Positions 7,696 through 15,760 of a stretch of 26,832 nt of DNA are shown piece after piece. Location: positions 1 through 26,832 of the forward strand of contig NZ_DASVZH010000264.1 in NCBI RefSeq assembly GCF_036391795.1, in the 5' to 3' direction. The notes under the pieces are model-generated. The model searched no databases. It saw only the letters and a program-made list of their open reading frames with translations, and was not told the origin of the DNA. Position 1 is the first letter of the stretch; every line of letters begins with the position of its first letter. The translations under genes and the position numbers were made by a program. The DNA comes from Oryzihumus sp036391795. GTDB taxonomy: Bacteria > Actinomycetota > Actinomycetes > Actinomycetales > Dermatophilaceae.

Positions 7696-10600
7696 ATGAG
7701 CTGGGTCCTCGCATCAGGGCTGAAGATGGGGCGCCTCGTCATTGCCGCGGCGGTCGCGCTGCTCGTCCTCGCCCTGGTCCAGCTGCCCTCGGCATCCGTC
7801 GACGTCTACCCCGAGTTCACCCCGCCGACGGTGCAGGTGCAGAGCGAGGCGCTCGGCCTGTCGGCCCAGGAGGTCGAGCAGCTGATCACCGTCCCGCTCG
7901 AGCAGGACCTGCTCAACGGGGTGCCGTTCCTGGCCCACCTCCACTCGCTGTCGATGCCGGGCCTGTCCCAGATCGACATGACCTTCGAGCCCGGCACCGA
8001 CCTGTACACCGCCCGGCAAATGGTGCAGGAGCGGATGACCCAGGCCCACGCCCTGCCCAACGTCGGCACGCCGCCCCTGATGATCCAGCCCCTGGCCGCG
8101 ACCAGCCGGATCGCGATGATCTCGCTGTCGTCCAAGTCGGTCTCGCTCATCGACCAGTCGATCCTCGCGCGCTGGAAGATCCGGCCCCGTCTCATGGGCG
8201 TGCCGGGCGTCGCGAACGTCTCCATCTGGGGCCAGCGCGACCGCCAGCTGCAGGTCCAGGTGGACCCCCGGACGCTCAACGCCAAGGGCCTGACCCTCAC
8301 CCGGCTCCTGGAGACCGCCGGGAACGCGCTCTGGGTCTCCCCCCTGACCTTCGTGGAGGCCTCCACGCCGGGCACCGGTGGGTTCATCGAGAGCCCGTCC
8401 CAGCGGCTGGCGGTGCAGCACATGCTGCCGATCACCGCCCCGGGGGACCTGGCCAACATCGCGGTGGAGGGCACGAGCCTGCGCCTCGGCGACGTGGCCA
8501 CCGTCGCCGAGGACCACCAGCCGCTGATCGGCGACGCGATCGTCGACGGCGGCTCCGGCCTGGTCCTCGTGTTGGAGAAGTTCCCCGAGGCCAACACCGA
8601 GCAGGTCACCGCGGCGGTCGAGAAGGCGATGGCCGACATGGCACCGGGCCTGCAGGGGATCACGGTGGACACCCGCCTGTACCGCCCCGCGACCTTCATC
8701 GAGGAGGCGACGCACAACCTCGGAGTGACCGCCCTCGTCTCGCTGGCGCTGCTCGTGCTGGTCCTCGGCCTGTTCCTGTGGTCGTGGCGCGCCCTGCTCG
8801 TCAGCCTCCTGGGCGTCCTCGTCCCGGTGGTGCTCGCGGCGTACGTGCTGTTCCTGTTGCACACGACGATGACGACCATGACCCTGCTCGGCCTGGCGGT
8901 CGCGGTCGGGGCGGTGGTCGAGCAGACCGTCAGCAGCGTGACCGGGCTGCGCGCCCGGATCCGCGCGCGCGGTGGGCCGACCAGCGGCCGAGCCGGCGCC
9001 ACGGCGGCGGTCGCCGAGGCCATGGCCGCGACCCGGGCCCCGCTCGTGACGGCCACCCTGGTCAGCCTGCTCGTCATCACCCCCCTGCTCTTCCTGAGCG
9101 AGTCGGTGGTGCCGTTCACGCGGGCGGCCGCCGCGGCCTACGCGCTGGCGCTCGTCCTGTCCCTGGTCGTCTCGCTCACGGTCACACCGGCCCTGACGGT
9201 CATCCTGCTCGGCGAGCACGAGCAGGACCCGGCCGCAGGCCCCGTGGCAGGCTGGTGTCAGCGGACAGCCGACCGCGTCCTGCCCCGCCTGCCCGAGCGC
9301 CGAACCGTCCCGCTGGCCTCCCTCGCCGTCCTGGCCGTGCTGGTCCTGGCCCTCCTGCCGCGGGTGGACCTGACCCCGACGCTGCCCGTCCTGCACGAGC
9401 GCAACCTGCTGGTCCAGCTGCGCACGACCTCCGGCACCGCGCTCGGGGAGACGGCGAGGGTCACGGAGCGGGAGGCCGCGGTGCTCAAGACCCTGCCCGG
9501 TGTCACCGACGTGGGGACGCACATCGGGCGGGCCATCACCGCGGACCAGGCGGTCGACGTCAACGCGGCCGAGATCTGGATGACCCTGGACGGCACGGCG
9601 GACGAGCAGTCGACGATCGAGCGGGTGCGCCGCGAGCTGGCGCAGTACCCCGGCGTCCGCGGCCAGGTCGTCAGCTACGCCCAGCAGACGGTCGACGCCG
9701 CGTCGCGGACCGCGAGCGACCTCACCGTCCGGCTGTCCGGCATCGACATCACCACGATGCGCGCCAAGGCCCACGAGCTTCAGGACATGATGCGCGGCGT
9801 GCCCGGCGTCGTCGGGCCGAAGGTGGAGCAGCAGCTGACCCAGCCCACCGTGGAGATCGAGGTCAAGCTCGACGCGGCGCGCCGTCTCGGGCTGGCCCCC
9901 GGCGACGTGCGCCGGGACGCCACGACCCTCGTGTCCGGCCTGACCGTCGGCAGCATCTACGAGGAGCAGAAGATCTTCGACGTGGTGGTGCTGGGCAGGA
10001 CGGCCACCCGCGCCAGCCTGCCCGGCCTGGAGGCGCTGCGCCTCGACACCCCGTCCGGCAAGCAGGTGCCGCTCAGCCAGGTCGCCACCGTGCGGCTGGT
10101 CAGCGAGCCGACGGCCGTCGAGCACAACGGTGTCGCCCGCACCGTGGACGTCACCGCCGGGGTCAGCGGTCGCGACCCGAACGCCGTCGTCGCGGACCTG
10201 CGAGCGCGGATCGCGAAGCTCCCGATGCCGCTGGAGTACCACGCGGAGGTCATCGGCTCCGCCGTCGACGACCAGAACCTCAACCGGCGTGAGCTGCTGT
10301 ACGCCCTCGCCGTGCTGGTCGGCGCCGTCCTGCTCCTGCAGGCAGCGACCTCCAGCTGGCGTCGCGCGGCGCTGCTGACGGTGACGGTCGTCGTGGCCTG
10401 CAGCGGTGGGCTCGTGACCGGGCTGGTCTTCGGGACGAACGGGTCGGTCGGCTACGTGGCCGGCCTGCTGGCCGTCCTTGGTATCGCGAGCCACGGCCTG
10501 CTGGTGCAGGTGCGCCGCTACCAGGAGCTCGAGGGCGACGACGACCACGCCGACGGCACGGGCGGCGGTGCCGGGGCTGCCGGTGGCGGTGCCGGTGCCG

Positions 10601-10890
10601 ACGTGGTCCGTCGTGGCACCAGCGAGCGTGTGCTGCCGGTGCTCCTGACCAGCTGCGCCGTGGCGGCCGTGTTCCTGCCGCCCCTGGTCCTCGGCGGGGC
10701 CGGGCTCGAGCTGCTGCAACCCATGGCGGTCGCCGTCCTCGGCGGCCTGGTGACCTACGTCCTGACCGCCCTGGTGGTGCTCCCTGCGCTGTACCTGATC
10801 ACGACGGCCGGTCGTGGGCCGGCCCGTCCGGACGAACCGCACACGGCCGGTCCCGCGAGCGCCGCTGCGGCGCCGGCCGACGGGCGATGA
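7696..10890 (+). CDS. RND-superfamily permease with degenerate proton-relay motif
   Basis: This 1064-residue RND transporter has the two-fold layout of the CzcA/CusA branch: TM1 near 12-30, a large periplasmic-type loop (VDVYPEFTPPTVQVQ, EVEQLITVPLEQD), TM2-6 around 335-505, a second loop, and TM8-12 from about 860. It is colinear with the permease at 11359. TM4 reads GAVVEQTVSSVTG (405-417), whereas the partner has GAVVDDAIIDVEN. The first Asp is Glu409, the second is Gln410, and the later D-V-E-N is gone. TM10 reads GIASHG (929-934) instead of GIAARNG. A Gly/Ala-rich linker (about 955-970) sits in a cytoplasmic loop. It is first in an operon with the mini-adaptor and the second permease. 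Substrate unknown. Confidence 0.88.
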   Translation: MSWVLASGLKMGRLVIAAAVALLVLALVQLPSASVDVYPEFTPPTVQVQSEALGLSAQEVEQLITVPLEQDLLNGVPFLAHLHSLSMPGLSQIDMTFEPGTDLYTARQMVQERMTQAHALPNVGTPPLMIQPLAATSRIAMISLSSKSVSLIDQSILARWKIRPRLMGVPGVANVSIWGQRDRQLQVQVDPRTLNAKGLTLTRLLETAGNALWVSPLTFVEASTPGTGGFIESPSQRLAVQHMLPITAPGDLANIAVEGTSLRLGDVATVAEDHQPLIGDAIVDGGSGLVLVLEKFPEANTEQVTAAVEKAMADMAPGLQGITVDTRLYRPATFIEEATHNLGVTALVSLALLVLVLGLFLWSWRALLVSLLGVLVPVVLAAYVLFLLHTTMTTMTLLGLAVAVGAVVEQTVSSVTGLRARIRARGGPTSGRAGATAAVAEAMAATRAPLVTATLVSLLVITPLLFLSESVVPFTRAAAAAYALALVLSLVVSLTVTPALTVILLGEHEQDPAAGPVAGWCQRTADRVLPRLPERRTVPLASLAVLAVLVLALLPRVDLTPTLPVLHERNLLVQLRTTSGTALGETARVTEREAAVLKTLPGVTDVGTHIGRAITADQAVDVNAAEIWMTLDGTADEQSTIERVRRELAQYPGVRGQVVSYAQQTVDAASRTASDLTVRLSGIDITTMRAKAHELQDMMRGVPGVVGPKVEQQLTQPTVEIEVKLDAARRLGLAPGDVRRDATTLVSGLTVGSIYEEQKIFDVVVLGRTATRASLPGLEALRLDTPSGKQVPLSQVATVRLVSEPTAVEHNGVARTVDVTAGVSGRDPNAVVADLRARIAKLPMPLEYHAEVIGSAVDDQNLNRRELLYALAVLVGAVLLLQAATSSWRRAALLTVTVVVACSGGLVTGLVFGTNGSVGYVAGLLAVLGIASHGLLVQVRRYQELEGDDDHADGTGGGAGAAGGGAGADVVRRGTSERVLPVLLTSCAVAAVFLPPLVLGGAGLELLQPMAVAVLGGLVTYVLTALVVLPALYLITTAGRGPARPDEPHTAGPASAAAAPADGR

Positions 10891-10903
10891 ACGGGAGATG
10901 GCC

Positions 10904-11362
10904 ATGAGGCTGAAGGCATTGATCGCGGCGGGCATCGTGCTCGCGGGGGCAACGGCCTGCTCGGGGGCCACCGCCACGGAGAAGGCCGCGGCCCCTCCGG
11001 CGTCGGTGGCGGCGGTGGTCGGCTCACCCGTCCCGGCGGTGCACCTGTCGGCGGAGGCGGCGAGTCGCCTGGGGCTGGCCACCACGCCGGCTCGTCTGGC
11101 CGACGCCACCTCCCCGGACGGCGTGCGGTCCGCGCACCGGCTCGTCATCCCCTACTCGGCGGTGGTCTACGACCGCGACGGCAGCTCCTGGACCTATACG
11201 GAGACCGGGGCGCTCACCTACCTGCGCAAGCCAATCACCGTCGACTTCATCTCCGGGGACCTGGCCGTCCTCACCAAGGGACCCGCCGTCGGGACCAAGG
11301 TGGTGACGGTCGGCTCCCCCGAGCTGCTGGGCGTCGAGTACGACATCAGCGGTGAGGAATGA
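10904..11362 (+). CDS. Miniature RND adaptor-like lipoprotein
   Basis: This protein has 152 residues. A signal peptide (MRLKALIAAGIVLAGATAC) ends at a lipobox-like cysteine, Cys19, which predicts lipid anchoring on the outer face of the membrane. After a low-complexity Ala linker, residues about 75-145 (LVIPYSAVVYDRDGSSWTY, YLRKPITVDFISGDLAVLTKG, GTKVVTVGSPELLGVEYDI) resemble the C-terminal membrane-proximal part of periplasmic adaptor (HlyD/CusB-like) proteins. The alpha-hairpin and lipoyl domains of a full adaptor are absent. GGGAG at 10893-10897 favours ATG 10904 over ATG 10898. Its TGA overlaps the ATG of the next permease (ATGA), so translation is probably coupled. Recognition rests on motif similarity only. 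Confidence 0.78.
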   Translation: MRLKALIAAGIVLAGATACSGATATEKAAAPPASVAAVVGSPVPAVHLSAEAASRLGLATTPARLADATSPDGVRSAHRLVIPYSAVVYDRDGSSWTYTETGALTYLRKPITVDFISGDLAVLTKGPAVGTKVVTVGSPELLGVEYDISGEE

Positions 11363-14300
11363 CCTCCCCGGGGCGCGGCGGGCTGATGCGCCGCATCGTC
11401 GGCGGCAGCCTGCGCTTCCGCTACATCGTCGTCGCGGCGGCGATCGCGATGATGACCGTGGGCATCTCGTCGTTGTCCTCGATGCGGGTGGACGTCTTCC
11501 CGGAGTTCGCCCCGCCCCGGGTGGTCATCCAGACCGCGTGCCTGGGCCTGTCGACCTCGGACGTCGAGCAGCTCGTCGCCGTCCCCCTGGAGCAGGCGCT
11601 CTACGGGCTGCAGGGGCTGGACGACCTGCGCTCGAAGTCCGTGCCGCAGCTGAACTCCATCGAGCTGGTCTTCAAGCCGGACACCGACCTGTTCCGTGAC
11701 CGGGAGCTGGTCCAGGAGCGGCTGTCCACGGTGATCCCCAACCTGCCCACCTGGGCGGCACCGCCGGTGATGCTGGCGCCGGTCTCCGCCACCGGCCGGG
11801 CCATGCAGGTCGGCATGACCAGCAAGAACCACTCGCTCATCGAGATGTCGATGATGGCCTACTGGACCATCCGTGCCCGGCTGCTGCAGGTGCCCGGCGT
11901 GGCCAACGTGGCCATCTGGAACGAGCGGCTGCAGCTGATGACCGTCCAGGTCGACCCGCCGAAGCTCAAGGACCACGACGTGACCCTGGACCAGGTCATG
12001 CAGGTCACCTCCGACGCGGTCGACTCGGGCCTGCTGAAGTTCTCCAGCGGTGCGGTGATCGGCACGGGCGGCAGCGTCGACACGCCGAACCAGCGGCTGC
12101 ACGTGCGCAACGTCCTGCCGATCACGACGGCCGCCGACATGGCCCAGGTGCCGGTCCGGTCGAGCGGGAAGACCCCGGTGAAGCTGGGTGACGTGGCCAC
12201 CGTCCAGGAGACGAACCAGCCGCTGTTCGGCGACGCCATCATCAACGACAACCCGGGGATCCTCCTCGTCGTGGAGAAGCTGCCCTGGGCCAACACCCTG
12301 CAGATGACCCAGGGCGTCGAGGACGCGCTCAAGCAGCTGCAGCCGGGCCTGCCCGACATCCAGTTCGAGACCCACGTCTTCCAGCAGGCCAACTTCATCA
12401 AGCTGGCCATCTCCAACCTCACCCAGGCCCTGGTCCTGGGCTTCCTGCTCGTCGTGGTGATCCTGGGCCTGTTCCTGTTCGAGTGGCGGGTGGCGCTGAT
12501 CAGCCTCATCACCATCCCGCTGTCGCTGGTCGCGACGATGTACGTGCTCTACCTGCGCGGCGACACGGTCAACACGATGACCCTCGCCGGCATCGTGATC
12601 GCGCTGGGTGCGGTCGTGGACGACGCGATCATCGACGTCGAGAACATCGTCAGACGCCTCAGACAGAACCGGCTGGCCGGCACCGGCCGCTCGACGGCAT
12701 CGATCATCCTCGACGCCTCCCTGGAGGTCCGGAGCCCGATCGTCTACGCCACGTTGATCATCGTGGCGGCGAGCGTGCCGGTGTTCCTGCTGCAGGGCCT
12801 CACCGGCGCGTTCTTCCGGCCGCTGGCCTGGTCCTACACCCTCGCGATCATGGCCTCGATGGTCGTCGCCCTGACGGTCACCCCGGCGCTGACCCTGATC
12901 CTGCTGCGCAAGGCCCCCATCGAGCGGCGCGAGTCCCCGGTGGTCAAGGTGCTGCAGCGTGGCTACACGTGGTTGCTCACCCGGGTGGTCCGCCGGCCGC
13001 GCCCGGTCTACGCCGCCTTCGGCGTGCTGACCCTCGCCGCCGCCATCGTGGTGCCCCACCTGGGGCAGTCGCTCTTCCCCGCCTTCAAGGAGCGCGACCT
13101 GCTGATGCACTGGGTGACCACCCCGGGCACCTCCGACGCCGAGATGGCGCGGTCCACCGCGTCGGTCAGCCACGAGCTCAGGCAGATCCCCGGCGTCCAG
13201 ACGTTCGGCGCCCACATCGGCCAGGCGCTGCTCGGGGAGGAGGTCGCCGGCGTCAACCTGGGCGAGAACTGGATCAGCCTCGACCCGTCGGTGGACTACG
13301 AGGCGACCCTGGACAAGGTCAACGCCGTCGCCGAGCAGCACCCCGGGCTGTTCCGGGAGGTGCAGACCTACCTCGACGAGCGCATACAGGAGGTCCTGAC
13401 CGGCGGCAAGGAGCCGATCATCGTGCGGGTCTTCGGGGAGAACCTCGACGTGCTGCGGACCAAAGCCGCCGAGATCCAGAAGCTGGTCGCCGCCGTCCCG
13501 GGGACGGTCGACGCCCACGTGGACATCTCCTCCGATGTCCCCCAGATCGAGGTCACGGTCAACCTCGCCAAGGCCCAGCAGTACGGGATCAAGCCCGGGG
13601 ACGTGCGCCGGGCGGCCTCGACCCTGGTGGCCGGCGAGGAGGTCGGCGACATCTTCCGTGGCGGCAAGGCCTACGACACCGTCGTGTGGAGCACCCCGAG
13701 CACGCGCAACAGCGTGACCGCCATCCAGAACATCCTGCTCGACACCTCCTCCGGCCAGCGCGTGCGCCTCAAGGACGTCGCGGACGTGGCGGTGCGCCCC
13801 AACCCCAACAGCATCGACCGCGAGGGGGGCTCCCGGCGGCTGGACGTCGGCGCCAGCTTCGAGGGCGGCGACCTGGGCTCGATCGTGCAGCAGGTCCAGG
13901 CGAAGGTGAACACGGTCAGCTTCCCGGAGGGCTACCACGCCGAGGTGATCGGTGAGTACGAGGAGCGACAGTCGGCCCAGCGCACGCTGTTCGGCTCCGC
14001 CGCGCTGGCCGTCTTCGCCATCCTCATGCTCCTGCAGGCCTCGTTCGGCCGCTGGCGGCTGGCCTTCCTCATCCTGGCCACCCTGCCGATGGCCCTCGTC
14101 GGTGGTGTGCTGTCGGCCTGGTTCACCGGTGGGGTCATCTCGCTGGGGTCGCTGGTCGGCTTCTTCACCGTCTTCGGCATCGCCGCGCGCAACGGCATCC
14201 TGCTCATCAACCACTTCCAGACCCTGGAGCGGGACGAGGGCGAACCGGTCGGTCCGGGGCTGGTGCTGCGCGGCGCACGGGAGCGCCTCTCGCCGATCCT

Positions 14301-14526
14301 CATGACCACGCTGGCCACCGGGCTCGCCCTGGTGCCTCTCGTGGTCTTCGGCGACCGGCCCGGGCACGAGATCGAGCACCCCCTGGCCATCGTCGTCCTA
14401 GGAGGCCTGGTCACCTCGACCCTGCTCAACCTGCTCGTCGTCCCCTCGCTCTACCTGACCTCGCGGATGCGGGAGCTCCGGCGCGCCGAAGCGGCCAGCA
14501 CCCCCGAAGCGGCCAGCACCGCGTGA
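11359..14526 (+). CDS. RND-superfamily permease (CzcA/CusA-like), canonical TM4
   Basis: This 1055-residue RND efflux permease has TM1 near 18-37, periplasmic-type loops (VDVFPEFAPPRVVIQT, VEQLVAVPLEQALYG), TM4 with ALGAVVDDAIIDVEN (415-429), and TM10 with GIAARNGILLINHFQ (940-954). Asp421 and Glu428 sit where the CzcA/CusA family carries its proton-relay acids, so this copy should be competent for proton-driven transport. The closest group is the heavy-metal branch, but the substrate (metal, drug or envelope lipid) is not decided by what is visible. Start ATG overlaps the mini-adaptor stop by 4 bp and is preceded by GGTGAGGA. A perfect hairpin follows the stop, closing a three-gene operon. 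Confidence 0.92.
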   Translation: MTSPGRGGLMRRIVGGSLRFRYIVVAAAIAMMTVGISSLSSMRVDVFPEFAPPRVVIQTACLGLSTSDVEQLVAVPLEQALYGLQGLDDLRSKSVPQLNSIELVFKPDTDLFRDRELVQERLSTVIPNLPTWAAPPVMLAPVSATGRAMQVGMTSKNHSLIEMSMMAYWTIRARLLQVPGVANVAIWNERLQLMTVQVDPPKLKDHDVTLDQVMQVTSDAVDSGLLKFSSGAVIGTGGSVDTPNQRLHVRNVLPITTAADMAQVPVRSSGKTPVKLGDVATVQETNQPLFGDAIINDNPGILLVVEKLPWANTLQMTQGVEDALKQLQPGLPDIQFETHVFQQANFIKLAISNLTQALVLGFLLVVVILGLFLFEWRVALISLITIPLSLVATMYVLYLRGDTVNTMTLAGIVIALGAVVDDAIIDVENIVRRLRQNRLAGTGRSTASIILDASLEVRSPIVYATLIIVAASVPVFLLQGLTGAFFRPLAWSYTLAIMASMVVALTVTPALTLILLRKAPIERRESPVVKVLQRGYTWLLTRVVRRPRPVYAAFGVLTLAAAIVVPHLGQSLFPAFKERDLLMHWVTTPGTSDAEMARSTASVSHELRQIPGVQTFGAHIGQALLGEEVAGVNLGENWISLDPSVDYEATLDKVNAVAEQHPGLFREVQTYLDERIQEVLTGGKEPIIVRVFGENLDVLRTKAAEIQKLVAAVPGTVDAHVDISSDVPQIEVTVNLAKAQQYGIKPGDVRRAASTLVAGEEVGDIFRGGKAYDTVVWSTPSTRNSVTAIQNILLDTSSGQRVRLKDVADVAVRPNPNSIDREGGSRRLDVGASFEGGDLGSIVQQVQAKVNTVSFPEGYHAEVIGEYEERQSAQRTLFGSAALAVFAILMLLQASFGRWRLAFLILATLPMALVGGVLSAWFTGGVISLGSLVGFFTVFGIAARNGILLINHFQTLERDEGEPVGPGLVLRGARERLSPILMTTLATGLALVPLVVFGDRPGHEIEHPLAIVVLGGLVTSTLLNLLVVPSLYLTSRMRELRRAEAASTPEAASTA

Positions 14527-14542
14527 GCACACCCGCCCGGCC

Positions 14543-14581
14543 GGTATGCCGTGCCCCTCACCTGGAGGGGCACGGCATACC
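14543..14581. terminator. Perfect 17-bp hairpin after the RND operon
   Basis: Arms 14543-14559 and 14565-14581 are perfectly complementary over 17 bp with a 5-nt loop (ACCTG). The outer 8 bp are GGTATGCC/GGCATACC. It starts 17 bp after the permease stop. There is no T-run, but position and strength support termination or 3'-end protection. Confidence 0.7.
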
Positions 14582-14834
14582 TGTATCTGCCTGTGAACGC
14601 TGGGGATTCCCGCCCGGCTCGCCCGGATGACGCGCGGGAGCTACGCCACCCGTCTCCACCAGGTGCATGACCCGTGTGCGCTGTCGGCTGACGACCACGT
14701 CCTGCTGTCGCCGCACCGGTGGCCGCCCCGGCGGACGATCCTGGGCGCAGGAGGCGCACGCACACTGGTGCACAGCACACCCACAGCTTCCCGGGGGATG
14801 TCCGACCGCGGAAATGCACCTGCGAGGAGAGCCC

Positions 14835-15695
14835 ATGCCCAGCACATCGCGCCTACGTCGCCGTCCGCCCCTCGTGGCCGCACTGGTGGCCCTGCCCCTG
14901 CTCGCCCTGGCGGCGCCGGCCACAGCGGCCTCGGACACCAAGGTCGTGCCTCCCCCGCCGATGGGGCACTTCAGCCACCCCACTCGCATCGACAACCCCT
15001 ACTTCCCGCTCGTGCCGGGCACCGAGTACTTCTACAAGGGCACGATCACCGAAGCCGGCACCGTCACGCCGCACACGGTGACGTTCACCGTCACGGACCT
15101 GACGAAGGTGATCGACGGGGTCACCACGAGGGTGGTCCTCGACGTCGACAACACCGGCGGCGAGGTGGTGGAGGCCGAGCTGGCCTTCTTCGCGCAGGAC
15201 GACAACGGCACCGTCTGGAACATGGGCGAGTACCCCGAGGAGTTCGACAACGGCACGTTCACCGGGGCGCCTGACACCTGGATCACCGGCCTGTCCGGGG
15301 CTCAGGGCGGCATCCACATGCTCGCGCACCCGCACGTGGGCGACACGTACACCGAGGGCCTGGTCCGGAGCATCGGCTTCTACGACGTCACGACGGTCTT
15401 CGCCACGGGCCAGCGGGTGTGCGTCCCGGTCAGCTGCTACACGAATGTCCTCGTCACCCATGAGACGAGCCCGCTCGACCCGACCAGCGGCACCCAGGTG
15501 AAGTACTACGCCCCGGGCGTGGGGCTGGTGAAGGTGGGCGCGATCGGCGGTGACAGCCAGGAGCGACTCGTCCTCTCCAGCCTGCGTCACCTCGGCTCGA
15601 GCGCGCTGCAGGCGGTCGACCAGCAGGTCCGCATGATGGACCGCCGGGGCCACCGGGCAAGCAACGTCTACGCCCGGACCGCGCCAGTGCAGTGA
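14835..15695 (+). CDS. Secreted protein of unknown function
   Basis: This 286-residue protein has an Arg-rich start (RLRRR), a hydrophobic core and a likely signal-peptidase I site after Ala32 (APATAA-S). The mature part is beta-rich. It begins with a HPTRIDNPYFPLVPGTEYFYKG segment (split by the family's NPYFPL core) and contains two nearby cysteines in RVCVPVSCY that could form a disulphide. The NPYFPLVPGT signature recurs in uncharacterised secreted proteins of actinobacteria and other bacteria; no function is known to me. AGGAGAG (14825-14831) sits 3-4 bp before ATG 14835, which decides the start over the longer open frame. It is isolated: a 250-bp gap with nothing recognisable precedes it, and a bidirectional hairpin follows. 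Confidence 0.85.
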   Translation: MPSTSRLRRRPPLVAALVALPLLALAAPATAASDTKVVPPPPMGHFSHPTRIDNPYFPLVPGTEYFYKGTITEAGTVTPHTVTFTVTDLTKVIDGVTTRVVLDVDNTGGEVVEAELAFFAQDDNGTVWNMGEYPEEFDNGTFTGAPDTWITGLSGAQGGIHMLAHPHVGDTYTEGLVRSIGFYDVTTVFATGQRVCVPVSCYTNVLVTHETSPLDPTSGTQVKYYAPGVGLVKVGAIGGDSQERLVLSSLRHLGSSALQAVDQQVRMMDRRGHRASNVYARTAPVQ

Positions 15696-15725
15696 GGTGG
15701 GGCGCCACCGCTCACTGAGCAGGAG

Positions 15726-15760
15726 GACGGGCAGCCGGCACGTCGTGCCGGCTGCCCGTC
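15726..15760. terminator. Near-continuous 17-bp palindromic hairpin between convergent genes
   Basis: Arms 15726-15742 and 15744-15760 are perfect reverse complements around a single T, giving a stem of about 16 bp with a tight loop. It begins 31 bp after the secreted-protein stop, and its far end overlaps the stop codon of the minus-strand glycosyltransferase. It probably terminates both genes. Confidence 0.7.

Noticed and set aside
7714..11148. 1144-codon minus-strand frame opposite the first RND permease
   Set aside because: Low-complexity antisense translation; the plus strand encodes a complete RND protein.
11218..14379. 1053-codon minus-strand frame opposite the second RND permease
   Set aside because: Same reason: an antisense shadow without domains.
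14582..14834. Extra gene before the secreted protein
   Set aside because: Open frames here lack ribosome-binding sites and family features; the AGGAGAG at 14825 clearly marks the start at 14835.
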